Virus record (IMG/VR): IMGVR_UViG_3300037099_000532
Coordinates: 1-54,447 of that record
From: a virus
Strand: one strand, 5' to 3'
Length of the DNA: 54,447 nucleotides
Of the stretch, positions 22,884-32,119 are shown piece after piece. Below the pieces are notes generated by a model, which saw only the letters and a program-made list of their open reading frames with translations, made no database searches and was not told where the DNA came from. Both the position numbers and the translations under genes were made by a program. How positions within the stretch are numbered: position 1 is the first letter of the stretch; each line of letters begins with the position of its first letter.

Positions 22884-23303
22884 CTACCCGATCTTGTTGA
22901 CCTTCAGCCGCACCAGACCGTTCGCCGTTACGAACAGCGATGCGACGCGAAACCATGCGCCGTCTTTGACCCGCTGCAGATGGTCGGCTTCGCCGATGAC
23001 GAACGGCATTTGCAGCTCTTCGCTCAGGCGCGCTGTTTCCGCCGGCGAGATCTCGATATGCGGATGCCCGGATTCCACGCCTGGCCTACGCACCTGTCGC
23101 ACGTCGTAGGAATTCGGCTCGATCGGCTTCGCTTCGGGGTCGACATAGACGGCGCACAGGGTGACGCGAGAGCGGCTCGGGTCGGCGACGTCCGGCGCCG
23201 CCCGCTCCTTCGCAGGCATGAACGGCGCAAAGACGAACGCGCCCGCAAACGCCTTGTCGACAGCGCGAAAAGCGGTGTGCGCCGCGACGTCGAACCGCGC
23301 CAT
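22884..23303 (-). CDS. Head-tail connector-type protein, lambda FII/Z region
   Basis: 139 residues. Beta-rich sequence (RFDVAAHTAFRAVDKAFAGA, then VTLCAVYVDPEAKPIEPNSY and DGAWFRVASLFVTANGLVRL) of a size usual for head-tail joining proteins. It follows the capsid and the 112-residue gene, and precedes the tail genes, the position of gpFII-like connectors or Mu gp36. Specific family not recognised with certainty. Confidence 0.5.
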   Translation of the reverse strand: MARFDVAAHTAFRAVDKAFAGAFVFAPFMPAKERAAPDVADPSRSRVTLCAVYVDPEAKPIEPNSYDVRQVRRPGVESGHPHIEISPAETARLSEELQMPFVIGEADHLQRVKDGAWFRVASLFVTANGLVRLKVNKIG

Positions 23304-23306
23304 CGC

Positions 23307-23645
23307 TCAGGCCGACTTCTTCTCGAAAGCGGCTTTCTCGGCGGCGAGCCGCTCGCGCAACGCGCGGACGGCGTTCTTACGCTCGTATTCGGCGAGCTGC
23401 AGATCCTCGTCAATCGGCGGCGAAACCTGGGCCGCCTGCCCCGGCGCAAGCAGACGCTCTTTCAAAGTGACTCGGCGCGCCTTGGCGTGAGCCTCACCAG
23501 CCAGTGTGACACCTGGCTGCTTGAGCAGACGCGCGGCGAGCTTGTCGTCGTCGAGCATCAACACCTCGCCGGCGTCGACCGCCGCCGCCTTGCCGGGCCC
23601 AAGACCGATCGTTCGGCCATGGGCGAAAAAAAGTTCCTTCGACAT
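23307..23645 (-). CDS. Hypothetical head protein, 112 aa (FI-like position)
   Basis: 112 residues; charged and helical at the end (DLQLAEYERKNAVRALRERL then AAEKAAFEKK), with an N-terminal beta segment (SKELFFAHGRTIGLGPGKAA). Between major capsid and connector genes this is where lambda has FI. Likely head completion or a packaging accessory; inference from position only. Confidence 0.5.
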   Translation of the reverse strand: MSKELFFAHGRTIGLGPGKAAAVDAGEVLMLDDDKLAARLLKQPGVTLAGEAHAKARRVTLKERLLAPGQAAQVSPPIDEDLQLAEYERKNAVRALRERLAAEKAAFEKKSA

Positions 23646-23725
23646 CGCTTATCTCATGTTTGCGGCCAGCGCCCCAAGGCGCCGGCGCAGGTTGCGTCAG
23701 GGCTCGCTGCGTCAGGACTCGGCGA

Positions 23726-24799
23726 TTACTCGCCGAGCACGTTGACCGACAACGACGCCTCGGGCCAGCCGACGACCGGCAGCGGCGCCGATTCCGTCAT
23801 CAGATAGGTGACGCTCGGGTCCTTCTCGCGCCACATCTTGGGGAAGCGCGGCAATGGCCGGAAGCCGGCCTCGGCGTCGCGGATCGCGCCATAGGTGCGC
23901 GTGCCCTGCACGCCGTTCGGAGAACCCATCAGCACCGTTCCGGGCGGCAGCATCTGCTGCACCACGCCGGTCGGATCGACGTAGAGCTGCTGGTAGACGA
24001 ACACCTCAAACTCGCCGATCCGGCCGAGATACTTGACCTCCTCGCCGTTGGCGCCCGCCAGAACGCCGGCGAGCTGGATATTGCCGATGCGGAATTCGCC
24101 GTTGATCGGGAAGTTGATCCCCTTGAGGATCTCCTTGACCTCCGGGTCCTTGACGAACAGTTCCTGCGCCGCCGGATCCATGATCACGATGTTGGCGTTG
24201 AAACCAGAGTCGGCCATCGTCAGCGTATTCCAGGCCCGCAGGTTGGACAGCGGCGACACACCGCTCTGACCCCAACAATTAGCGCCGGTGAGCTGGATGG
24301 TGTGGGTCGCCGGGCGGCCGAAGTCGACCAGCATCGGCGGAAAATCCTCGCCTTCGACGGTGACGGCGCCGCTGACGAGAATCTGCGCCGCCATCCATTC
24401 CTCGCGGCGGCGGATCTCCAGATCTTCCGTCGCCAGCAACTCGGCGATGACGCGGTTGTAGCGCTCTTCCGGCGACAGCGCGCCCAGCAGTCGCTCGCCC
24501 GGCATGCGCTTGAGCGGCCGATGCGGATCGACGACGTATTTCGGCTTCACATACGCCGGTTCGAAGTCCTTGGTGGTGAAGCCTTGCTGACGCAGCGGCT
24601 TGCCGGCGACCAGCGGCGAGACAAATGGCGCCAACCGGCGGGCGCGATCGACCTTGTCGAACGCCACCTTTTCGGTTTCGAACACCTGCTCCGACGGAAA
24701 GAACATGTTGAGCAGGAAGGGGTTGACGGTTTCGACGACGCCATAAGCGCCGAGCAGAAATTCGGTTCCATAGACCGGGAGGGTCACGGCTGTCTCCAT
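23726..24799 (-). CDS. Major capsid protein, lambda gpE family
   Basis: 357 residues. Features of gpE-type (phage_cap_E) proteins: FLLNMFFPSEQVFETEKVAF, RLAPFVSPLVAGKPLRQQGF, RPLKRMPGERLLGALSPEER, EIRRREEWMAAQILVSGAVT, and late WREKDPSVTYLMTESAPLPV. Forms hexamers and pentamers of an HK97-fold T=7-type shell with the decoration protein. Its gene follows the decoration gene across a 106-base spacer that holds a repeat hairpin. Confidence 0.92.
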   Translation of the reverse strand: METAVTLPVYGTEFLLGAYGVVETVNPFLLNMFFPSEQVFETEKVAFDKVDRARRLAPFVSPLVAGKPLRQQGFTTKDFEPAYVKPKYVVDPHRPLKRMPGERLLGALSPEERYNRVIAELLATEDLEIRRREEWMAAQILVSGAVTVEGEDFPPMLVDFGRPATHTIQLTGANCWGQSGVSPLSNLRAWNTLTMADSGFNANIVIMDPAAQELFVKDPEVKEILKGINFPINGEFRIGNIQLAGVLAGANGEEVKYLGRIGEFEVFVYQQLYVDPTGVVQQMLPPGTVLMGSPNGVQGTRTYGAIRDAEAGFRPLPRFPKMWREKDPSVTYLMTESAPLPVVGWPEASLSVNVLGE

Positions 24800-24840
24800 T
24801 GTCGCTCGCCCTTGCGCGCCGAGGCGGCCGAAGGGAAATT

Positions 24841-24898
24841 GAGGGTTCCCCCCTCCCCTTGCGGGAGGGGGGTCGTGGGTGAGAAAGAGCCTTTGCTC
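24841..24898. repeat. Interspersed G/C hairpin ('PLPQGEGG' type) between decoration and capsid genes
   Basis: CCCCCCTCCC-CTTGC-GGGAGGGGGG (24848-24872) forms a 10-bp stem; AGAGC-CTTT-GCTCT (24885-24898) forms a second, which read on the minus strand is followed by a short T-rich stretch (TTTCTC). The surrounding sequence translates in the minus direction to SPTTPLPQGEGGTLN, a signature of an interspersed repeat found in many alphaproteobacteria. It may act as a partial terminator or mRNA-stabiliser between two genes needed in near-equal amounts. Confidence 0.65.
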
Positions 24899-24905
24899 TG
24901 CGCGA

Positions 24906-25847
24906 TTACGCGGCCGCCCCGACGCTGCGGACGAACAAGCTGCGACCGCTGGCGGCGAAGGCCTGCGACAGCGTCTCCATGGTCCAGCTCGGATCGACGG
25001 TCATCTTTTCGAAGGCGAATTCGCCGGTGAAATAGGCGTCGGCGGTCACCGGGCCGGCTGAGGTGTCGACCCATTCGGCGAGCACGCAATCGGGCGTCTG
25101 CGAGCCGTCGGTCGCGCTGCGCACGCTCGGGACGTGCAGATTGAGTGCCGACACCGTGACGGCGAACGAGTCGCCCTGGGCGAACGCCGTCGCGCCGGCC
25201 GCGACGGTGAAGCCGATCTGGTTGGCGAACGCCGTCCCGACCACGCCTTCGCCGACCGGATCGCCGAACGGATCGCTGACCATGAACTGCGTCGCCGAGA
25301 CGAACGCGAGCTTGTAGACGCCGGCCTGCGCGTAGGCTAGCGCCGCCGGCGAAGCGAGCGCCAGCGTCCCGTTGCCGACGTTCGATCCCCCAGCCGCCGC
25401 CGCGACGCTGAACGCGTTCGCCTGCGCCTGCGCCACTGTCACGTCGAACTCGTCGCCAGCGACGAAGGCCGTTGCGCCCGCTGTGGTGGTGAACTTGATC
25501 TGGGTCGCAAACGCGGCGCCATTGGCGCCGACGCCGATCTCGTCGCCCTTCGGGTCGTAGACCTGGAATGCAGTCGCCGACGAGAAAACGACGCGGTAGA
25601 CGCCGGCGATGACGTTGGCCAGCGTCGCCGGCGAACCGAGCGCCAGCGTCCCATTGCCGGTGTTGCCCGCTTTCGCCGCGCCGGCGGCCGAGAACGCGCC
25701 GGCGTTGGTCTGCGCGCCGAGCAGCACGCCCGGTTCGAGCGGCGAGCCCGCTGCATTGAGTCCGGCGGGAAGGTTGATCTTGCGGTGCGCTAAAGGAAAG
25801 TCGCCGGCGATAAGCGACGTGGGATCGAAATGCGGATAGACGGCCAT
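24906..25847 (-). CDS. Head decoration protein (lambda gpD-like) with two inserted tandem domains
   Basis: 313 residues, versus about 110-140 for usual decoration proteins. The first 45 (KINLPAGLNAAGSPLEPGVL) and last 80 residues (PDCVLAEWVDTSAGPVTADA, then YFTGEFAFEKMTV) match the HDPD/gpD family. Inserted between are two similar segments of about 90 residues (51-139 and 145-233), each with GNGTLAL-SPA, AGVY, ATQF or ATAF, and AFA(T/N)QI. These beta-rich modules would project from the capsid surface. A GGAGG site precedes the ATG. Confidence 0.85.
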   Translation of the reverse strand: MAVYPHFDPTSLIAGDFPLAHRKINLPAGLNAAGSPLEPGVLLGAQTNAGAFSAAGAAKAGNTGNGTLALGSPATLANVIAGVYRVVFSSATAFQVYDPKGDEIGVGANGAAFATQIKFTTTAGATAFVAGDEFDVTVAQAQANAFSVAAAAGGSNVGNGTLALASPAALAYAQAGVYKLAFVSATQFMVSDPFGDPVGEGVVGTAFANQIGFTVAAGATAFAQGDSFAVTVSALNLHVPSVRSATDGSQTPDCVLAEWVDTSAGPVTADAYFTGEFAFEKMTVDPSWTMETLSQAFAASGRSLFVRSVGAAA

Positions 25848-25861
25848 GCTAGGCCTCCTTC

Positions 25862-25880
25862 GGCCGCCGCGCCGGCGGCC
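25862..25880 (-). terminator. Strong GC hairpin before the decoration gene
   Basis: GGCCGCCG-CGC-CGGCGGCC is a perfect 8-bp stem with a three-base loop, 15 bases upstream of the decoration start and directly followed by its GGAGG ribosome site. Without a U-tract it is more likely a 5' mRNA stabiliser or processing signal than a terminator. The rest of 25848-25974 shows nothing else. Confidence 0.4.
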
Positions 25881-25974
25881 CTGGCTTGAGGACGAGGGTT
25901 GAATAGCCCGCGGTCGTTAGCGACCTCGAGCAACGGATGCGATTGCGACGCGACCGCGCTGTTTCGCGCGCGGC

Positions 25975-27630
25975 TCAGTCGCGCGGCGGCGTCTTGCCGA
26001 GCGCCTGGGCGAAGGCGCGCGCGCCTTTTTCGGTTTCACTCATTCCTTCGACGCCAGATCCGGCCGGGTCGGGCGCGATCGCCGGCCGCGGCACGATGGC
26101 GTCGAGCCGCGACGCCGGGCGCGCCGCTGACGGCGCTTCCTTCGCCGTCTTGGCCAGCGCCTTGACCGCCTGCTCGGCGGTCAGGTCGGTTTCCAACGCG
26201 AACACCAGCGCCGCGCCGAGCCGGCCTTCCGCCGCCTCGCTGCGCAGGATTGCGCCGATGCGGGCCCGCTCCGCCGCCGCGCCCGTTTGACGCGACGCTT
26301 TGCTCTTCTCGCCGTCACCGTCCTCAGCTTTGGCGTCAACCTTGTCGAGCAGCCGGCCCGCGGCCTCATAGACATCGTCGGCGTTCTCCTGCGCCGCGCG
26401 CTGGCGGATCGCCACCAGGGCGCTGCGATAGACCTTGCCGTCCTTGCCGTGCGGATAATGCCAGCGCGCCTTCGTCTCCTTATCCTTCTCGGCGTCCTCG
26501 CCGAGATGGAACTCGGAATAGCCGCTCCAGTCATCGCCGGCGGGGCCGAGCAGCTTGTCGCCGTCCTCGGCCGAAAACGACCACGGCGAGCTGCGGTCGA
26601 CCTTGCCCGCTTCGATCAGCGAGTCGGCGCGCCGCTCGCCTGCCTTATGCAGTTTCACGGCCATCTTGCCGCTCCTCTTGCTTCCGAGCCTGGTGGTTTG
26701 ACGCTGGACCGCGGCGCGGCTCGCCGCCGCCTCGGCCGCCTGCCGGCGAAGGCCGGCGAGAACTCCGTCGAAGTCGCCGAGCGCGTCGGCCAGTTTGGCT
26801 TCTACCGCGGCCTTGCCGACGTAGATCGCCGCCTCGGTCCTGCGCGCCCCGTCCGCGCCGAGCCCCGGCCGATGGCGGCCGACTGCGTCGACGAACAGGT
26901 CGTAATATTCGCCGATCCACGCACTGATGCGCTTGCGCGCCCCGTCGTCGAGCGGCTCGTATTCGTTGCCATCGATCTTGTAGGCGCCGGCGTGCAGCAG
27001 CGTCGGCTTCACCCCGCGCTGCGCGTAGGCCTCGGACAGATCCATGTGCAGCCAAACGACGCCGATTGAGCCGATGGTCGCCGACGGTGCGACAACCAGC
27101 TCGCTCGACCCCGAGGCGAGGGCGTAGGCGGCCGAGCAGCCCATGCCGTCGACATACGCCGTCACAGGCTTTTTCGCCGCCGCCGCGCGAATCGCTGTCG
27201 CCGCTTCGAAACACCCCGTCGCCTCGCCGCCCGGCGAGTCGATGTCGAGCGCGATAGCGCTGACCTGCGGATCGTCGCAGGCCTGCTGCAACGCAGCACG
27301 GATCGTCGCGTAGGACGTCAGCCCCGAGGCCGATTCCAGCCACGAACCGCGGTTGATCAGCTCGCCCCGCACGGCGATCACGGCCACGCCGTCGCAGACC
27401 TCGTAGAGCTTGCGCTGCGCGGTGTCGTCGTCCTCGACTTCGACCGTCACCACCGCGCCCGGGGTGCGGCGGAGCGGCCTGTCGACGCCGCTCGCCGCCG
27501 GCGCTGGGAACTCGCCAAGGATCCGCGTCGACAGATTGCCCGCCAGCGCCGTCGCCGCGTCAGGCAAAATGAGCAACGGCCGGTTGAACAGCCGCGCCGC
27601 GATGCGATCGAGTCGATGGGCCATGAACAT
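25975..27630 (-). CDS. Capsid maturation protease (S49 family) fused to scaffold region
   Basis: 551 residues from ATG 27630 (or 549 from 27624). The N-terminal 300 residues are a ClpP/SppA-like S49 protease: VCDGVAVIAVRGELINRGSW, IALDIDSPGGEATGCFEAAT, VDGMGCSAAYALASGSSELV (catalytic Ser in the G-C-S-A-A-Y region) and PSATIGSIGVVWLHMDLSEA. The C-terminal part (about 330-551) contains SSPWSFSAEDGDKLLGPAGD and a long helical, charged segment, as in lambda gpC, whose C-terminal product Nu3 is the scaffold. Position between portal and decoration genes agrees. Expected to cut itself and the scaffold during prohead maturation. Confidence 0.85.
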   Translation of the reverse strand: MFMAHRLDRIAARLFNRPLLILPDAATALAGNLSTRILGEFPAPAASGVDRPLRRTPGAVVTVEVEDDDTAQRKLYEVCDGVAVIAVRGELINRGSWLESASGLTSYATIRAALQQACDDPQVSAIALDIDSPGGEATGCFEAATAIRAAAAKKPVTAYVDGMGCSAAYALASGSSELVVAPSATIGSIGVVWLHMDLSEAYAQRGVKPTLLHAGAYKIDGNEYEPLDDGARKRISAWIGEYYDLFVDAVGRHRPGLGADGARRTEAAIYVGKAAVEAKLADALGDFDGVLAGLRRQAAEAAASRAAVQRQTTRLGSKRSGKMAVKLHKAGERRADSLIEAGKVDRSSPWSFSAEDGDKLLGPAGDDWSGYSEFHLGEDAEKDKETKARWHYPHGKDGKVYRSALVAIRQRAAQENADDVYEAAGRLLDKVDAKAEDGDGEKSKASRQTGAAAERARIGAILRSEAAEGRLGAALVFALETDLTAEQAVKALAKTAKEAPSAARPASRLDAIVPRPAIAPDPAGSGVEGMSETEKGARAFAQALGKTPPRD

Positions 27631-27731
27631 CTCCCGCTTCTCCCCATCACCGGGAAGAAGGCGGCGGTGAAGCCGCTGGATGAAGGCTGTGTTGAGGTCG
27701 CAGAACGAATCGGCGCAGTTCGCCGGTGTCG

Positions 27732-29429
27732 TCACGCCGCCATCAGATCGCCCAGCGCCTGCGCATGGGCCGCCATCTCGGCGCCGGTTTTCTCTTCGAC
27801 CTCTTCGCTGTCCGGCTTCGGACCGCGCGTCGAGCGCGTCGCCATCACCAACGACTCTCGGCTCAAGCCGCGTTCGCTGAGTTCCTTGCGCTCGAGCGCG
27901 ATCTGGTCGAACACTTCGATGTAGTCTTTGCCGCGCTCCGCGCACTCGTCCTCGTAAGTCGAGGTCAAGTTCTCGATCCGCATCGTGCTCGCTTCGGCTT
28001 CCTTCAGCGGGTCGACGACGCCGCGGCCCGGCCCGATCCACCGCGCGGCGAGATAGGCGCCGGGATTGTCCCAAAAATCCGGCGCGCCCACGGGCGCTTC
28101 GATGTAGCCGCGGTCGAACGCCTCTTCGATCACCGCGTAATAGATCGGCGCGACCACCTGCTCGGCGAACGCTGCACGCATGCGCGTCAGGCTTCGCCAC
28201 ACCTCATTCAGCGCCGCGCGAGCCGAGGAATAGTTGACCCGCGACCAGTCCATCGTCAGCTGCTCGTAGGAGAGATTCAGCGACGCGGCGATCGAATGCA
28301 GGAAGGCGGTCTGGAACGCCGGAAACGCCGTCGTCTGGCGCGGCGAGGCGTTCATCGTCACTTTCGATCCCGGCGCCAGGACCGGAATGCGCACCCCGCC
28401 GATCTTGGCCGGGAACTTCTCGTACCAGCGCAGTAGATAGCTCATCCACGATCGGCGATCATGGATGTCTCTTTGCGGCGTCAACCGCTCGGCGACCTCG
28501 TCGGCCGGCGCCTCGGTCTCGACGAAGGCGGCGAACAGCGCGTTGGCCGTCGCAGCGGCCAGTTCGTTGTCGGCGAACTTGCCGATCATCCTCAGCCGAT
28601 TGATCAGCGAGGCGAACGGCGTCATCGCCTTGGACATGCCCTCGCGGTCGGGCTCGAAGCCGTGGATGAAGACCGGGCGGCCCCATTCGGTGCGTCGCGG
28701 CACATAGGTCCAGGTCCAGGCCCGACCGTAGGCCCACCAGTCGCCGGCGTGGGCGTTGCGAACATGGTAGCCGCGGGGCTCGCCGTCGTCGGTCATCTCG
28801 ACGCCGCCGCGCATCGTCAGGCGGTCGATCGTCCCGTAAGGATTGGAGACGCGGTCGGGATCGATCGCCAGCACGCAGGTCGCGTAGCGCTGCTCGCCCG
28901 GTTTCCATCCGAGCGCTGCCGCCGTCTCGCCAACCGTGAACCACGTCCGCGCGAACAGCCGCAGAAGGCCGTTCATCGACAGCCGCCGCTGCGAGTCGCA
29001 GGTGCGGCGCGGATCGTCGCAAAACGCTCGCCATTCCCACTGCAGCGCCCGTTTGAGGACCCGCCGGGTTTCCCCGTCGGTGATCCCGAGCGCCTCGAAA
29101 TCCGGCCGCGCCGACAGCCTCAGGCCCTCGCCAACCGCCGCGTCCATCAGCCGCTCGACCGCCGAGCGCGCCACTGGATCGTTGCGCACCACGTCGCGGA
29201 CGCGCGCCACTGCGAGGTCGCGCGCCGGCAGCAGCGCGCCGTCGGCCGAACCGAACGCCGGGTTCCACTCGACCGTGTCCTGCCGGTCATGACTGGCGAC
29301 CCGGTAGGGTGACTCGAAGACCGACTCCGAGTAGTGCCCACGCGCGTCGTCGACGCTCGCCCGCGGGCCGACCCCGCCACCCGGCCGCCGCCGGAATCGC
29401 GCCGGCAGAATGTTTGCCCAGGCGCCCAT
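27732..29429 (-). CDS. Portal protein, lambda gpB family
   Basis: 565 residues. Family features: YRVASHDRQDTVEWNPAFGS, RDVVRNDPVARSAVERLMDA, GEGLRLSARPDFEALGI, PRGYHVRNAHAGDWWAYGRA, and QLTMDWSRVNYSSARAALNE with its conserved W-S-x-x-N-Y-S-S-A-R. Forms the dodecameric DNA channel at one vertex. The start overlaps the gpW stop by one base. The acidic C-terminal tail is typical. Confidence 0.92.
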   Translation of the reverse strand: MGAWANILPARFRRRPGGGVGPRASVDDARGHYSESVFESPYRVASHDRQDTVEWNPAFGSADGALLPARDLAVARVRDVVRNDPVARSAVERLMDAAVGEGLRLSARPDFEALGITDGETRRVLKRALQWEWRAFCDDPRRTCDSQRRLSMNGLLRLFARTWFTVGETAAALGWKPGEQRYATCVLAIDPDRVSNPYGTIDRLTMRGGVEMTDDGEPRGYHVRNAHAGDWWAYGRAWTWTYVPRRTEWGRPVFIHGFEPDREGMSKAMTPFASLINRLRMIGKFADNELAAATANALFAAFVETEAPADEVAERLTPQRDIHDRRSWMSYLLRWYEKFPAKIGGVRIPVLAPGSKVTMNASPRQTTAFPAFQTAFLHSIAASLNLSYEQLTMDWSRVNYSSARAALNEVWRSLTRMRAAFAEQVVAPIYYAVIEEAFDRGYIEAPVGAPDFWDNPGAYLAARWIGPGRGVVDPLKEAEASTMRIENLTSTYEDECAERGKDYIEVFDQIALERKELSERGLSRESLVMATRSTRGPKPDSEEVEEKTGAEMAAHAQALGDLMAA

Positions 29430-29641
29430 CAGCCGAAGGTGATCCCGATGGCACCGGTCAGCCGGCGGCGGCCAGCCAGCTCGTCTTCGAGCCGAGCGAC
29501 ATAGCCTTGCAACTTGTCGACATCGGTGTGGCTGTAGCGCACGCGCCGGCCATCCACCTCGACTTCGACCTCCTTCTGCCCGGTCAGCAACAAATGCAGC
29601 GCCTCGCGCGCATCATCGAGTCGGGCCGCGGTCGTCATCAT
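29429..29641 (-). CDS. Head-tail joining protein gpW
   Basis: 70 residues from ATG 29641, which overlaps the previous stop (ATGA). TTAARLDDAREALHLLLTGQ then VEVEVDGRRVRYSHTDVDKL and YVARLEDELAG are clearly gpW (two helices and a beta hairpin). In lambda gpW is added after packaging to close the head for tail attachment. The order terminase-gpW-portal is the lambda order. Confidence 0.88.
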   Translation of the reverse strand: MMTTAARLDDAREALHLLLTGQKEVEVEVDGRRVRYSHTDVDKLQGYVARLEDELAGRRRLTGAIGITFG

Positions 29642-29871
29642 CGCGCGGCGACGCCGATCGACAGCGCCCGGTGCGAAACCGCGCCGAAGCGCAATCGGCG
29701 CCAACGCGCCGCGCTCATCGGCGCGACGCCAGCCCAAATCACTAAGTCGCGCGTCGCCGCCCGCGCCACAGCGGCGATCGCCGCGCGGCTCGCCCGCCAC
29801 CGTGCGTCGGCCGAAAGCGTCGACGGCCCGACCGTAACGGTTCCCATAGTTGCAAGATCGTCTGAACTCAT
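29638..29871 (-). CDS. Small hypothetical protein between terminase and gpW
   Basis: 77 residues from ATG 29871 (MSSDDLATMGTVTVGPSTLS), with GGAG eight bases upstream. Basic, Ala/Arg-rich (RASRAAIAAVARAATRDLVI). Its TGA overlaps the gpW start. Position corresponds to no standard lambda gene; unknown. The 172 bases between this gene and the terminase stop hold nothing recognisable. Confidence 0.5.
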   Translation of the reverse strand: MSSDDLATMGTVTVGPSTLSADARWRASRAAIAAVARAATRDLVIWAGVAPMSAARWRRLRFGAVSHRALSIGVAAR

Positions 29872-30043
29872 CGAAACCGCTCCACGACTAGATTGGCTGG
29901 TCGGGTGAAACTCAGCGGGGGAAATTGCCGGCCGTCGCCGACCGTTCCGACCCGCTTCGGTGGGGCGCTCTCCTCTCGCCGCGTTCAATTCGCCCCGTCA
30001 GGCGAAAACCAGCACGGCAGGTCCCTCACGTGTCTTTAGCGAG

Positions 30044-32119
30044 CTACCGAAACAACGCCGCATTCTGTTGGCCGAGCCGTTCGAGCTCGGCCTCGAGCGT
30101 ATCGCCCGAAGGCGCGGCCTCGGCAGAAGCCTCATTCGTCACTTTCACCGGCCCGCCCGTTAGCGGCGCCGAGGCGGCAGCAGCCTCGACGGCGGCGCGC
30201 GGCTTGAACAGCGCCAGCGCATCGTCGGGCGGCATTCCGCGCGCTTTCGCCAGCGCCGCCCATTCGTCGTGGGTCAGCGCGCTCAAACCGAGCTTTTCGG
30301 CCAGAGCGAGCGCGTAGACGCGGCAGTCGAGAAAGTGGTTGTCGCGATCCGATGAGATCGGCTTCCACACCTTGCGCGTGCGGCCGCGAAAAGCCTCGTC
30401 GACCAGACGTTCGGCGGTGATCTGCTTGAAATAGGCTTCGTCGAGCCATGTCGCGAAATGGCAATAGCCGGGCGGGTCGACCGGCGCGCCCGAGCGCACG
30501 CCGATCTTGTGCAAATCGGCGTAGAACGCGCCTTTGAGCGGCCAAGTGCCGACCGGCCACAGTTTCACGCCCTTTTTGACCTTGTGGCCGGCGAGATCGA
30601 TGTCGACCAGCGACGGCGTGCCGATCGCCGGCTTGCCCCAACCGTCGCGCCCATCGACCGCGAACACCAGGTCCTCGCCGGTGTCGGGATGCACCCGCTG
30701 ATTTTGCCGCGTCCAGGCGTAGACGATGTGGCTGCGATAGCCGGAATCGACCGCCAGACCGTCGATGCGGCGCTTGCGTCCGAACGCGTCGTTGAATTCG
30801 CGCTCGAGCGTCAGCCGCTTGAGCTTGTCGAACGCCTCGCCTTCGACCGATTCGGTCGAGCCGTCGCAATAGAACGCGTCGACCACCCAGCTCTGCCGAT
30901 CGGGCGCGAAGGCGACGATCTCGCACCAGATGCCGCGCATCTGCACGTCGGCGGCGGCGATCAGGATGAGCCCGTTCGCCGGCACATGGCCGCGCGTCAA
31001 CCCCTCCTCGCGCCGCTCCATCAGCCGCGCGTGGTCGGGCGCGTCGCCCTTGTAGAGGTACGGCAGGCCGAGCTTGAGAGTGGAGAAGTCCTTCTGCGCG
31101 ATCGCGCCACCCTTGCGCGCCTTGAGCCAATCCTCGGCGATCGCCTCATAGCTCATCATCAGCGAGATGAACGCATCGATGTGAAAGCCCGGGTGGCGGT
31201 CAGGCCCTTCCGCCGTGGCGCGCCAGAAACCGTCGCGGATCATCGCCGGCCGGGCGTCGTCGTCGATCACGCCGCCACAATGCGGACAGACGTAGTAGCT
31301 CTTGTGCGGATGCGCCTCGTCGACCTTCAGCGACTTGAACGCGTGGACGAACGCTTCGCCGCAGGCTGGGCACGGGCAATGCCAGAAACGCTGATCCGAT
31401 CGCTTGAACGAGCGGTCGATGCGGCAATGGCCGGGCGCGTCGCCGGCATCGTCGCCCGAATCGACCTCCGGGGTCGAGATTTCGAGGATCTTCCAGTTGC
31501 GGCGGCGGCGGAAGGCGGTGAAGCGACCGAAAAACAGCGTTTCCGGGTCGCCGTAGCCGGGAATGTCCTGCCATTTCGACAATTCGTCCTTCACCCCCTT
31601 GCGGGCGGTGATCGACGACAGATCCATCACCGAATTGGCGTTGCGCAGCCACAGGCGGCCGCGCGGAAAGACCTTCTCGTAAGTGGTCGAACCCGACGCC
31701 GAGCGCGACGTCTGCGCCTCGATCACTTGGCGCCCGGTTCGCTTCTGCCAGGCGTCGATCAGCGGCTGCAGCTTGCCGGCGTTGAGATCGCGCAGCGCGT
31801 CGATGCCCGGCACGGCGTAGAGCGTGTTGGCGGGCTCGCAATCGGCGATGAATAGCGCCCAGCCAAGCGCCAGGATCGAGGCGCCCGATTGTTCCGACTT
31901 GCGCACCGTAACGAGATTCGCCGGATAGTCCTCATCGAGGCATTCGGCGATTCCGACAAGATACGGCGCGCCTCTCGCGTTCCATAGCCGTCCCGCCGAC
32001 GGCCCGTCGACCAGCACCAGGTTCTCTTCGAGCCAGCGCGCGAACGGCACCGCTGGCGGCGGTTCGATCCGCTCCGCCAGCGCCTCGAGCGTCGCTGCGG
32101 CGATCAGCGCGTCGCTCAT
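30044..32119 (-). CDS. Terminase large subunit, GpA family
   Basis: 691 residues. N-terminal ATPase with GpA-type P-loop variant (VTVRKSEQSGASILALGWAL), then SSITARKGVKDELSKW, two zinc knuckles (CPCPACGEAF and YVCPHCGGVID), a typical GpA insertion, and the nuclease part (GLAVDSGYRSHIVYAW, then FLDCRVYALALAEKL). It cuts concatemeric DNA and drives packaging. GpA enzymes of the lambda group make cos ends; no cos site can be pointed out here with confidence. Its ATG overlaps the small-subunit stop (ATGA). Confidence 0.93.
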   Translation of the reverse strand: MSDALIAAATLEALAERIEPPPAVPFARWLEENLVLVDGPSAGRLWNARGAPYLVGIAECLDEDYPANLVTVRKSEQSGASILALGWALFIADCEPANTLYAVPGIDALRDLNAGKLQPLIDAWQKRTGRQVIEAQTSRSASGSTTYEKVFPRGRLWLRNANSVMDLSSITARKGVKDELSKWQDIPGYGDPETLFFGRFTAFRRRRNWKILEISTPEVDSGDDAGDAPGHCRIDRSFKRSDQRFWHCPCPACGEAFVHAFKSLKVDEAHPHKSYYVCPHCGGVIDDDARPAMIRDGFWRATAEGPDRHPGFHIDAFISLMMSYEAIAEDWLKARKGGAIAQKDFSTLKLGLPYLYKGDAPDHARLMERREEGLTRGHVPANGLILIAAADVQMRGIWCEIVAFAPDRQSWVVDAFYCDGSTESVEGEAFDKLKRLTLEREFNDAFGRKRRIDGLAVDSGYRSHIVYAWTRQNQRVHPDTGEDLVFAVDGRDGWGKPAIGTPSLVDIDLAGHKVKKGVKLWPVGTWPLKGAFYADLHKIGVRSGAPVDPPGYCHFATWLDEAYFKQITAERLVDEAFRGRTRKVWKPISSDRDNHFLDCRVYALALAEKLGLSALTHDEWAALAKARGMPPDDALALFKPRAAVEAAAASAPLTGGPVKVTNEASAEAAPSGDTLEAELERLGQQNAALFR

